Shown: positions 10,040-19,231 of the stretch, piece after piece
Numbering within the stretch: the first letter of the stretch is position 1
Layout: every line of letters begins with the position of its first letter
Source: Mucor mucedo
Lineage: Eukaryota; Mucoromycota; Mucoromycetes; Mucorales; Mucoraceae
Reading direction: 5' to 3'
Length of the DNA stretch: 64,000 bases
Assembly (NCBI RefSeq): GCF_025094135.1
Contig: NW_026252353.1
Location: forward strand, 62,001-126,000
The notes under the pieces: model-generated
What the model was told of the DNA's origin: nothing
Databases searched by the model: none
What the model saw: only the letters and a program-made list of their open reading frames with translations
Program-made: the position numbers and the translations under genes

Positions 10040-11877
10040 AGATTATAAAACCTCGGTTTTGACTGGATCTGCCTTGAAAACAGTACATACTTCATATAAG
10101 AATATGTGGACACTTGATCTTTTTAAAAAGGATTTAAAAACCGTCATCAACACCGTTTTACGCATTCATTTTGCAAAAAACAGGTTTAGAAAATCAAATT
10201 TGGAGAAGCCAAAGGATGTGAAGGAGTCAAATATAAAAATCAAGAGTAACGAATCACTAAAAAAGAGAATGTTAAAGCGTCTTGAGTCCGAAGTTTTAAA
10301 GAGATCTAAAGGGAGTATGCATGTCTTGTCACAACTCGTAGACTACGTTTTCAATTCAAAAGGTAATTTATGAACACATAAAAATATTTATCTGATTTTT
10401 AAAAGTAGATTCGTTCGATAGATACTATGATCAGTGAGCCTTTACCCAAACACTCATCAGTTTCTGAATCCTTGACATTCCCAACTGATAATGCTAAATC
10501 AATAATCGAAGATGGATCCGATCCTCCGTCTGAAGGTAAACATCCTGTGTAGTTAGGCATGGTCTTGGATATATAGTTCTAACCTTTATACAATACGAAA
10601 GACTCAAAAACTAGCGACTTAAATAGGAGCACCATTAGGGCATTAGCGGCTGTAATATCAATGTTGGCTTGCTCAGACAAAATTAGTCATGCTGTGACGC
10701 CGGAGTACTTCAAGAAACAGCTTTATGCGGATAAGCAGAATATGCCTGACAGTGTATATATTACCTGCTCTAAACTAATCAACGCTTTACGTCCGATATG
10801 TTTAAAAAGTTGAAAGAATGCTATTGTGTCAAATTGTATACAAATGAAGAAGTTGCGAAATGTCATTGTTTTGTACGCGAGTAATTGTGGTTATCGTATC
10901 AGTCCTAAACAGCTAAACTTATGTACTGTATCCCATTACGATGATAAGGAATATGAATCTATCCATGTTACTTCCAAAGGATTGTACAGTTTGTTTAGAG
11001 CACACTATCACATGTTTCAAGAAGAGACCGATAATTCCGTTCGTAAATTCACAAGTGTTGCAAGTACAGGCTCCAATGAAAAGGAACTGTTTCGAAACCT
11101 TTTCAATGTAGACTACTTGCTAAAAAGATTTAAACAACAAAACCTTGATCCAGTGTGGAGTTTTGAATATGATAAGATATAAAACATTTCTTTCTTGGGC
11201 AAGAGAACTGTAAACAGTCAAACAAACGAGAATCTAGAACAAAGAAGGGAATTACCATACACCCAAAGCAGTTACAAAAAGATCGTCTGACAAGAAAAAT
11301 ACGATCCGACATTCTCTTGAAGAAAATGATATCTAATCAGCGGAAGCAAGTCAAGAGTAAGACTGTAGTCAAATTTGTCGGAAATTGGGGAGGATATGCT
11401 ACTAAAATCAAAGGCATCATTCGCTCAAGCTTGAAACCGGTGACCTCCCGATTAAAGGCAGTCGAAAATGATATGACTTTGACAGTCGATGAATACGGCT
11501 CGACCATCCACTGTAATTCATGCTTCAAAAAATGCGTCTCCAGTGCCATCGTCGAGATAACATGTTCAAAAGAATCAAAGGGGCACTAGCTTGCTATAAT
11601 ACAGAGTGTCCTGCAAGATTGCAACGGCATACTACCGTAAATGGCGATGCGAACGGAGCAAAGAACATTGGCTTAATTGGATTTTCAAAACTAGTATCAT
11701 CTGACGACAAACCGCTGCCGCCGTTTTGTCGCTCTAAAAAAAGCAGGTAAATTGGAAAAAAAAATATGAAAATCCATACCGATCGTAACTATTTTAAACA
11801 GGTTCGACCTTGCAAATGAATTTGAAAAGTTTTTTCTTCCTGAAAGGAAAGACTTTAAAACGGAGACTAATTTTTAA
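10040..11877 (+). pseudogene. Fossil Fanzor (eukaryotic TnpB-like RNA-guided nuclease)
   Basis: Fanzor proteins are transposon-encoded RuvC nucleases guided by an RNA from the same locus. Frame-shifted blocks remain in order. An N-terminal block at 10050-10372 carries DLFKKDLKTVINTVLRIHFA. Helical middle blocks lie at 10612-11181 (including NEKELFRNLFNVDYLLKRF). A segment containing LGKRTVNSQTNENLEQRREL begins near 11186. The C-terminal block at 11317-11589 carries TVVKFVGNWGGYATKIKG and TVDEYGSTIHCNSCFKKC. It continues in another frame at 11560-11750 with GALACYNTECPARLQ, the RuvC-III-like VNGDANGAKNIG and LPPF. An intron (about 11750-11811) leads to a last exon 11812-11877. Zinc-ribbon cysteines, the DEY glutamate and the final Asp are kept, but the canonical NRD is NGD and GDW is GNW. 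Stops and frameshifts make it inactive. A TnpB-like gene of another Fanzor clade is the only alternative. Confidence 0.82.
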
Positions 11878-12117
11878 TTTCTTTATTCAGGTTTTTAGTG
11901 GCAAGTATATAAAGCATTATTACAGTAAAAAAGTTTAGGAGAAGATTAGCTAAGATAATCCACAATCAATATTATCTATCGAAACCCCCTGTTATTTGAA
12001 TGTGACGGCTATGGAAATACATAAACAAAAAATTGAAAAATTCTTTTTCTTTCCATCTTGATGTCAAACTAAATCTACTATGGAGTGCTTGCGTTGTCTC
12101 AAGTATTTCATGTATCG

Positions 12118-12435
12118 GCGGGCTGGCTGCAGAGGCTCTTTGAAGTTCGGGTCAGATGGCTGGTGGGTAGGTTCATGATCGTGTTGTGGTGCTTTTGTTG
12201 TCTTGGGGCTGGCTGCAGACGTTGTCTTTACTGGGCTTCTCGGGTCAGATGCTTGACAATGTAAAGTTGGTGTCTTGGGATCTGGGGGATTTTACTTGCT
12301 TTGGGGCTGGCTGCAGAGGCTCTTTGAAGTTCGGGTCAGATGCTTAGCATTTAAAATATTGGCATCAATTTTTCTAGTGCTTCATTCTTTGGGGGGCTGG
12401 CTGCAGAGGCTCTTTGAAGTTCGGGTCAGATGCCT
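12118..12435 (+). repeat. Four spaced ~40-bp repeats in the transposon leader
   Basis: The unit GGCTGGCTGCAGAGGCTCTT continuing into TGAAGTTCGGGTCAGATG starts at about 12119, 12302 and 12393. A diverged version starts at about 12207 (inner part GACGTTGTCTTTACTGGG). Spacers of 45-55 bp are unrelated to each other. The repeats are G+C-rich in an AT-rich element. All four occur in the same order in the derivative at 26.9-27.4 kb. Their position just after the promoter suggests transposase-binding or RNA-structural sites; this is inference. Confidence 0.85.
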
Positions 12436-12590
12436 GAGGAAGACAATGCGACATGAGGTCTGGGGGAGACAACTTGGGATCTGGGGGTTGGGAATAAATA
12501 ATCTTCACCTTCTCGTGGTTATTCCTGTAAGTAAAAGCGAAACTAAGAGAGATTTTTTAGCTAGTTAATATTTTATTAAACATACCTGAA

Positions 12591-12837
12591 ATGAGTCAAA
12601 AAACTATTAGGTTTTGGTTCCGAACCTTAACTGCTCTAAGTGCGCAGCTAAGATCACATGAAAAGACAATTTGGACAGACATATGAAAAATTGCCATCAA
12701 CCCATTTCCCAACAAGACGTTATTATGGAAGACCCAGCCCAAAACGCGACGTAGGTTTTATAACAGATTCGTAAATTTAGACTCTATATTAATCTATGCT
12801 AGTAGTAATGTTGTAAGAGTGGCTGATGGCGAGATTC

Positions 12838-12871
<34 letters not shown>

Positions 12872-13286
12872 GCAGCAACAGCAGCAGCAGCAGCAGCAAC
12901 AGCAACAGCAACAAGGAGATCTTGAAGAAGAATACCTCGAAGAAGACTCTCAGGAGGATGATACGGATGATCCCCGGGATTATAGTGGTGATATCTCCGA
13001 GAACTACCCTGACGCGGAAGACGAACTTGATGTGGACATTGACATCATTGCGCCAATCCAACATGCTATCTGTAGCAACGTCGATGCAGGTGTTCAATCA
13101 GGCTTTAATATGGGCAGTTTTGTTAATTCCATTCAACCTACAATCCATCAACGCGGGGAAAATCCAACAACGAATAACAACGAATCGGCTCCGTTCAGTA
13201 ACATTTTGTTCTTTATTATCATCGCCTTTTTCGACGGATGCTCTCTTAGCATTTCCGAAGAGAGGATCAAACTGGGAAATGTCTAG
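12591..13286 (+). pseudogene. N-terminal exon(s) of the transposase: zinc finger and polyQ/acidic region
   Basis: ATG 12591 begins MSQKTIRFWFRT. A finger follows in another frame, CSKCAAKIT, an in-frame TGA, then KDNLDRHMKNCH, giving CX2C...HX4-type spacing. After a probable short intron (from about 12751) the sequence reads into a CAA/CAG tract of 26 Gln codons (12837-12914) and an acidic stretch (LEEEYLEEDSQEDDTDDPRD). An N-terminal finger followed by an acidic linker is usual for Mucoromycota transposases of this type. The reading frame ends where the LTR-like repeat begins (13280). Confidence 0.55.
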
Positions 13287-13601
13287 AACTCCGTATTTTT
13301 TTCAAACGTATTTTTTTCAAATAAACGTATTTTTTTTTAGAATCACGCGATGATCTACACGTCGATTGACTTGCCATATCATCTAAACTTCATAGGATGA
13401 TCGTTTTCTGTTTTCCATAAAATCTGCTTCGCTGTCATTACAAGCTACTACTGAAATGCAGATAGACAATTACCAAGCTCTGACTTGCTTGGGAGGTTTT
13501 TGCAAGTGTTTCTATTTTAAGTAAAGGCTCAAACATTATGGATGATAAAATAGACAAATGAAATCATCCTGACATAAGCTTGTTTATCTATAAATAAAGC
13601 T
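13280..13601 (+). mobile_element. LTR-like repeat (forward copy)
   Basis: Begins TGTCTAGAACTCCG, preceded by a purine-rich GGGAAA that resembles a polypurine tract, and runs to a TATAAATAAAG box near 13591. An inverted, diverged copy lies at 63464-63770 with the same start and the same TATA-like box. The similarity fades after the box, so the true 3' end of the LTR is not defined. It interrupts the N-terminal region of the Plavaka-like element. Confidence 0.65.
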
Positions 13602-14046
13602 GGTTCACACACTTTATTCTTCTCCTTTTCTTTTCCCTTAACATGCTTCTTTTATCGTATGAAAGTAACCGATCACGTAAAAAGGTTTGTTTAGTAGTGA
13701 CTCTTGTTTCTTTGAAAAGAAGCTAAATTGAAAAAGAAATATTGTGATATTGCGGCTGCGGCTAGTCTTTACTATAGGAGGGCGACATCCTAGGCAGGTT
13801 TCTTGACTTTTGGAACTCAAAAACCGTGAATGACTGCGACTGCACTGTATATAGGTGCGATCATACTGGCTGGCTGGTCTTGGCCAGAATTTCTGCAAGG
13901 GACAATGTGGACATGCCATTGTCTGCTACTGATCATGTACTCAACTACCTGGAAAGAACAAAAAACAAAATTCCCAAAATGAGCACGACAAGACACGTAG
14001 CTGTTTTGCATGGAGAACAAAATTAAATATAAACCAAAAGTGATAC
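13602..14046. other. Unassigned interval inside the transposon
   Basis: Short overlapping frames on both strands (13638-14026) with no recognisable content; probably LTR U5 or element remnants. No gene is supported. Confidence 0.4.
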
Positions 14047-14458
14047 TGTTGGAACTTGGACACTACTTTATCATGGACGAAAAAATATAATTAAAAACGT
14101 ATAAAAATGTATTTCAAAAATGTATTCAAAAATTGTATTGATGGTCTATGAGAAAAAACTATGGATAGTTATATAAAGAACTGGGATAGTTCTAGGGAGA
14201 ATATTAAGCGCCTTATTGGATCATGATGTAATAGTCTGGTGATAGTAAATAATCAACATGCCTTTAAATTTATCCCTTCCATACTGAGTATGTAAATATT
14301 AGTCAGAGAAATCAACAGTTATAACATCAAATGACAAGAGTAATATTTGTGCACAGTATCTATTAATATTCTATAGTCCAGGCCCATTCGATTGTATTGC
14401 TTTTGCAGAATAAATATTTACTCGCCACAGGGTTGTGCCCTGTGTACAGACTCCAACG
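14047..14458 (+). mobile_element. Candidate solo LTR
   Basis: Starts TGTTGGAACTTGG and ends in ACTCCAAC, so the ends form a short imperfect inverted repeat (TGTTGGA/TCCAAC). A TATATAAAG box lies near 14172 and an AATAAA near 14409, the order expected for U3-R. No matching 5-bp target duplication is visible, so the right border is uncertain. Confidence 0.5.
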
Positions 14459-15801
14459 GTAGGATGAGAACAAGCGGTGTAATGTGTGTATCATGATTAA
14501 CTTTTATATTTATTATCCATCCTTAACGTGATGTGACAATTAACTTTATTATTATATCTATGATATCCTCAACAGTAGCTACCAACCACAAGACGAAGAA
14601 GGAACATACATTCTTTATGAACAAACCTTCCGAGTTTCTTACGCATCTTATGGCCGACCCTATCAAGTGTCCACAATTGAGTGCACTTCCAGATTTTACG
14701 GAAGACTCAATCAACTGCTTGCAGCAAGGTGAAAAGTGGAGGCTACCAGGCTGCCCCCGTTTGGAGTTTTGGAGAAGTGCAAGTTATATTCAACAGTAAT
14801 GGTGACTTTTATTACGATGTTTCTCCCCTCTTATGTATCGATTCGCAATTATCAAAGTATTCGATGTCCAAATTTGAAGGCCTGGTAGATAAGAGCTCTC
14901 GTTTTGCCATGTACCTGTATTCAGAAAATTTATTTATCCAATTGTCTTCCGAGGATATTCAGGATAAGCTTTGGAATGATACATTAGCTGATGTCAACAG
15001 GTTCAAGAGACGAAGAACAGACGGCTCCATCATGAAGGTAATGAATGTTCCTATCACATTCTTTACTGATGATACATTAGGAAATCTTTCAGAGCAGTAT
15101 AATCTATTGTATGACACCTGCAGCTATGTCTTTTGATAGTAGAGGATCAAAGAACAATACTTTTATGATGTGTACATCGAACAAGAACTTGTCGGCCGTT
15201 GATATGCTCCCTCCAATTGTTGATGATTTGCTTTATCTAGAGAATGGTGTCGAAATGTATTCGGCAGTACATGAAGATTACGTCTTGGTTGTAGCTCCTC
15301 TTCTTTTTATTCAAGGCGATAAGTACCGTCAGTCGGAATTGTCCATGCACAGAGGCAGTGCTTCTAATTTCTTCTGTCGTAAATGTCTGATTAAAAAGAC
15401 TAAAAATCCAAACCCCAAGTTACGAGTAAACGCATCTGCCGCAACAAGGGAGCGTCATGCAACTGCGCCATTGAGGCTCATCAATCCTATTCTCCACGAA
15501 TGTGCTACCAGATTACGATCTGACCTGGAGAAGGTGAGCAAGCTCGATGCAACTGATGAAGATGGCAAGAAAGCTATTAAGTCATATGAAGTCAGCCATA
15601 GCATAACCAAGAATGGCAGTGAACAGCTTCTTCGCTTGGACTCTTATGAGCCCATATTGGATACTCCATTGGAATTACTTCACACGTTACCTTTGGGTAT
15701 TGGTAAATTCTTGGTGACATTTTTATGGAAGGACCTTCTGAACAAGTAGCAAAAGACAGCTTTACAAGATTGCCTGGCAGATTATCGCAAAAACAGGGCT
15801 T

Positions 15802-16358
15802 TGTCGTGATCGAGGCTATATACTTAATATATGACTCTATCTACACTTCTTAAATCTTCCATTTGATAATCCTAACTATAATTCTTATTGGTACTTTATA
15901 TTAAATACTGATCATTTACTTTATGTACAGGCTTGATCTCATATCATCCTTCATACAAGTATAAGGCATACATTTAAATAATAACATGAATATGAAAACA
16001 TATGAAGGTTACATCAGCCACGTTGAGGTGCCACAGCTATCTTTAATAAGAACTACATTTTCCCCTGAATGTTGTGCTACAAGACATACACAGTTTAAGA
16101 ATGAATGTTATTGTTATTGTTATTGACATCTCATTGTGGTCTTTCTATATGGGATTATTATATCCGAGTATTATCTGGATAAATCTACCCATAACCGTCA
16201 TCAGCCCATCTGTGATCAATGTCTGAAATAATGTGTATATAAAGACCCCCTTTTATTTGTTTAATAAAGCTTTAGTTTATTTTTGCAGTTTGATAATTTC
16301 ACTTTGTTAAATTTCACATTTTATTCTTAATTCGCTATTATCACTCTCGAATTTCTTA
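15802..16358 (+). mobile_element. 557-bp solo LTR with 5-bp target duplication GGCTT
   Basis: Flanked by GGCTT at 15797-15801 and 16359-16363. The borders are fixed by the transposase frame, which reads RKNRA|YSRTFRA across the excised insert. The insert starts TGTCGTGATCG, carries TATATAAAG near 16237 and AATAAA near 16262, and has no reading frame. The 3' end is TTCTTA rather than the usual CA, so the end may have mutated or the element may belong to a less usual LTR family. Confidence 0.8.
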
Positions 16359-16687
16359 GGCTTACTCAAGAACTTTTCGAGCAAAGATAGTGCATAATGG
16401 TTCCTTCGTCGGAAGGGACTATAAAATCTTATGTCAACTTCTTCCTGTTGTTTTAGGAAGTATTTTTGTTGTGGAGCCGGACAGCATTTTGGACTTGACA
16501 GTCAAATGTTTTGACACTTTTGGTCGGTTATGTTCCTTGTTATACATGCGTTCAATCAAGTTAAACGTCGATAAGGTTGCTAAAACAATAAAAATACTGG
16601 TGAATGAATTGACTGCACGTGTTTTGGACCTTGATAACAGTTGCATTCAAGACTCGAGATTTGCCACCCCTTTGATATCTTCGCAAC

Positions 16688-17444
16688 TAGTGTTCGAACT
16701 TTTCGAGCTTGCACCGATCTTGCGCCAGTTCGAACGAAGCTCGAACCGAGTTTTTGTACTCGAGCTTGCGCCACTTTTTTTGGGTTCGAGCGAGCTTCGA
16801 TCGATGCTCGCTCGAAGCTCGCTCGGCTAAGATGTCGATAGTAGTCACTTTAAAGTTAAGGTCCTTGAAAGACTACAGATGGCATTTTCCTTGATTTTAA
16901 TCTTTTCTTCCCTTTACCATTTTTTTTTATTTATGCTCTAATAATTTCAATTAAAATGCTTTGGACTTTTATTTAATTGTACAACCAGCAAACACATTTA
17001 CCATAGAAAATGAAACAGTGTTGCACACTATACTCAACTAAGCCAATTTTTTACAGCAACCATAGTAACATGACGTAGCAGAATTAATTTAAACTTTCAT
17101 GTTCACAAATCCAAATGTATTATAATTATAGATGCAGTAATAGTTTGATTTAATTATCCGAATTTGGTGTTAAGGCTGGTGAAAAAAAAATAACTTTTTC
17201 TTTTTCCAACTTCTATTTCAATAAATAACAATTTTATTATCATAATTTTCTGTAATTAACATCACTTTGACGTGCACTTTGTGTAATAAAAAGGGCGAGC
17301 GAGTTCGAGCTATCGTATTCGCAACCGAGCCGAGCTTAAGAAACTTCGAGCGAGCTCGAGCTGCAAAAAAACGCATCCGAGCGAGCTTCGACTGGAACAC
17401 GATCGAAGCTCGCTCGAGAGTTTTGATCTTCATTCCGAACACTA
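16688..17444. mobile_element. 757-bp non-autonomous hAT element with 8-bp target duplication
   Basis: Perfect 8-bp duplication TTCGCAAC at 16680-16687 and 17445-17452. Termini are TAGTGTTCGAAC on the left and, read inward, TAGTGTTCGGAA on the right, matching the hAT TAGNG rule. Both ends are packed with CGAGC/GCTCG motifs in alternating orientation, typical subterminal transposase sites. No transposase remains. The host frame reads SSQ|PKLHLLHHLP across it. Confidence 0.95.
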
Positions 17445-18468
17445 TTCGCAACCAAAATTACATTTGCTTCATCATCTGCCATTTGATATTCGTCGGTTTG
17501 GATTACCTGTTCATTTTGAAACTGAGCACGGCGAACAATTCAACAAGTTTATTCGTAAGGCCATTTTACTGACAAATAGACATCAGTCTGAACGGGATGT
17601 TGCCTTGAAGTTTGTCAAACAATTTATGATCCGTTTTCTGTTTAATGGTGGTACTTTCCTTATTGAAGAAGCAGATGGGTCTTCTACTAGATGCCGTGTT
17701 GGTCCTGAAATTGCTAGATTCAGAACTGCAAATCCAAAATTCGAAGAATTATTGCTCACTGTTCGTGAAAACTCGGATAACAACGAATACGTCAATGCTC
17801 GTTCTGTGTCTCTCAAGGATGGTGTTAGTGGGCTGTTTATGAGTGAAATTACATCGCAATCTTGCTTTGGAAGAATTATCGAGAGGACTTTACAGAACTC
17901 TGAAGGAAAACTACAATTAGCTAAGTATCTTTTAACTTATGAATGTATAAAATCCGATGAAGTTAGTGATAATTTTTTGCGTTCATTTAATAGATATGCG
18001 TCGTCCAAGTTCCCTTTGTGGCTGACAACCGTCGATAACAACCCTGTGGTACGCCCTGTGTCTCACATATTCGACGGCCAGTACTCACTTATCGAGTTGA
18101 TGGATCTTGATACTTTTGCTGACATCGATAAAACCTACAGGATTATTAATGTGCACAAATACGGCTCATTCTATTTGATGTTAAAGCATTATCAGGCTAC
18201 TTTTCCCCAAGGCGATTAGATGTCTGCCTTCTTTGCAAGTATACGGAGTGTGTTTGGCGGAATTGACCGCACTGTTCTGGCTGTAGCTTTGCTTCAACCA
18301 GTTCGTCACTCCGAGGCAATTAACCTCGGGGAGGATTCACACTTCGCTCCCAAGAAAAAAAAAAAAGTCTGCCTGCCCACCTGTTGCCTGCCTGTGTACC
18401 CACAATATTACCGCTTGATTTGGTACCACTCCCCTTCCATATTTCACATCAAGCCTTTTTGGGTTTAA

Positions 18469-19106
18469 TGTTTTCTGCTGTAAAAATAGACGTGCCTGGC
18501 TGCCCAATAGAATGAATCCCATAGTTACACTGCATTCTCCCCACCCCCATATTTTAAAGTTGTACTTTGTGTAATTTTATTTTATAAAGTTAAGTTAATA
18601 GTAGCTCCTATATACAGTCGGAGTATCGGCAAAACTTTAAATCTGCTCAAAAGTCTTTGGGTGTGATATATCCTATAAATAAAAAAAACGCAATATATGA
18701 TTGCCAAGTGTAAATACAGACCGCTTGAAAGTGAAATCAGTTTTGACAATAGGGGGTTTCAGAATCAAAAACCTTATATTTTGCAAAAATATTCCTGGGT
18801 TATGATTGGTTAATGATTCTTTCTAAGTTTTTGCAACAAAAGAGTTGCAAAAACATTTTGCAAAAATAAAATAGTCTAAATTAGACAAAAAATTGAATTC
18901 AATGGCAAAATATTTTATGATGCATCGACATATTTAACTAATCTATATCCCTTTATTGAAACTTAACATAGTAAACGATACAAAGTTTTACAATTTATTT
19001 TTTATTTCATTGAAGGGGGGGGGATTAGGAAGTGATGAATATAATTGGCTTATGGAGTTACACTAACATTTTTGCAAACTTAAGTTTTTTTATACGATTA
19101 TGTCGG
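18469..19106. other. Transposon right end and gene-free spacer
   Basis: Contains the right terminal segment of the Plavaka-like element (about 18661-18746, inverted match at 26693-26780). Beyond it is AT-rich DNA with a perfect 11-bp hairpin at 18827-18854 (GTTTTTGCAAC, 6-base loop, GTTGCAAAAAC) and a 9-G run near 19015. No gene. Confidence 0.6.
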
Positions 19107-19231
19107 ATTGAAGACGCGTGTTGACATTGAAAACGTTTCAAGATAAAACCTCCCCCTTTTTCTTTTTTCTTTCTCTTTTCTTTCTCTTTTCTTTATTTTC
19201 TCACCTGCTTCTTATTTTTGTTCTTACTACT
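19107..19231 (+). promoter_or_regulatory. Promoter/5' leader shared by two nuclease-like paralogues
   Basis: The 125 bp before the start codon, with an ACATTGAAAACGTTTCAAGA core and a long CT-rich tract. It is nearly identical to the DNA before the paralogous pseudogene (about 36130-36263). No TATA box seen. The duplicated segment therefore included the promoter. Confidence 0.6.

Larger units (their letters stand above)
14590..18468 (+). pseudogene. Plavaka/KDZ-like transposase, interrupted by a solo LTR and a hAT MITE
   Basis: Transposase of the fungal Plavaka type, judged from the DDTxGN.S.QYN motif (DDTLGNLSEQYN near 15070), the GVEMYSAVHEDYVLVVAPLL block and the FFCRKCLI segment. The frame runs to about 15105, shifts by one base and continues from 15111. 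It passes one TAG (15747-15749) to 15801, is cut by the solo LTR, and resumes at 16364 with YSRTFRAKIVHNGSFVGRDY. The hAT MITE cuts it again at 16687. It resumes at 17453 with PKLHLLHHLPFDIRRFG and HFETEHGEQFNKF, and after a TAG at 18217 has a last stretch to 18468. Both insertion points rejoin in frame when the insert and one target copy are ignored, so the gene was largely intact when hit. Confidence 0.75.
11899..18746 (+). mobile_element. 6.85-kb Plavaka/KDZ-like DNA transposon, decayed and multiply invaded
   Basis: The borders come from comparison with the inverted copy at 26693-27594. Homology starts at TGGCAAGTATATAAAGC here (TGGTGACAAGTATATAAAG in the other copy) and ends at GAAATCAGT near 18741. 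The other copy shows inverted termini TGGTGAC; here they have drifted. Contents from left to right: a TATA-containing leader with four 40-bp repeats, a C2H2-like finger and polyQ/acidic exon, LTR-like insertions, and a transposase frame at 14.6-18.5 kb split by a solo LTR and a hAT MITE. No clear target duplication was found for the element itself. Confidence 0.72.

Noticed and set aside
12275..12568. Reading frame with repeated GWLQRLFEVRVRCL, also present at 26939-27193
   Set aside because: It follows the 40-bp repeats of the non-coding leader and the pattern is explained by the DNA repeat; no start context or continuation in the transposase frame.
12789..13097. Minus-strand leucine-run reading frame
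   Set aside because: Antisense of the Gln-codon repeat at 12837-12914.
13826..14026. Cys-containing plus-strand small protein
   Set aside because: No recognisable motif, overlapping equal-length frames on the other strand, and placed between LTR remnants.
16580..16894. Several overlapping Arg/Ser/Ala-rich reading frames
   Set aside because: Produced by the CGAGC-rich end of the hAT MITE.
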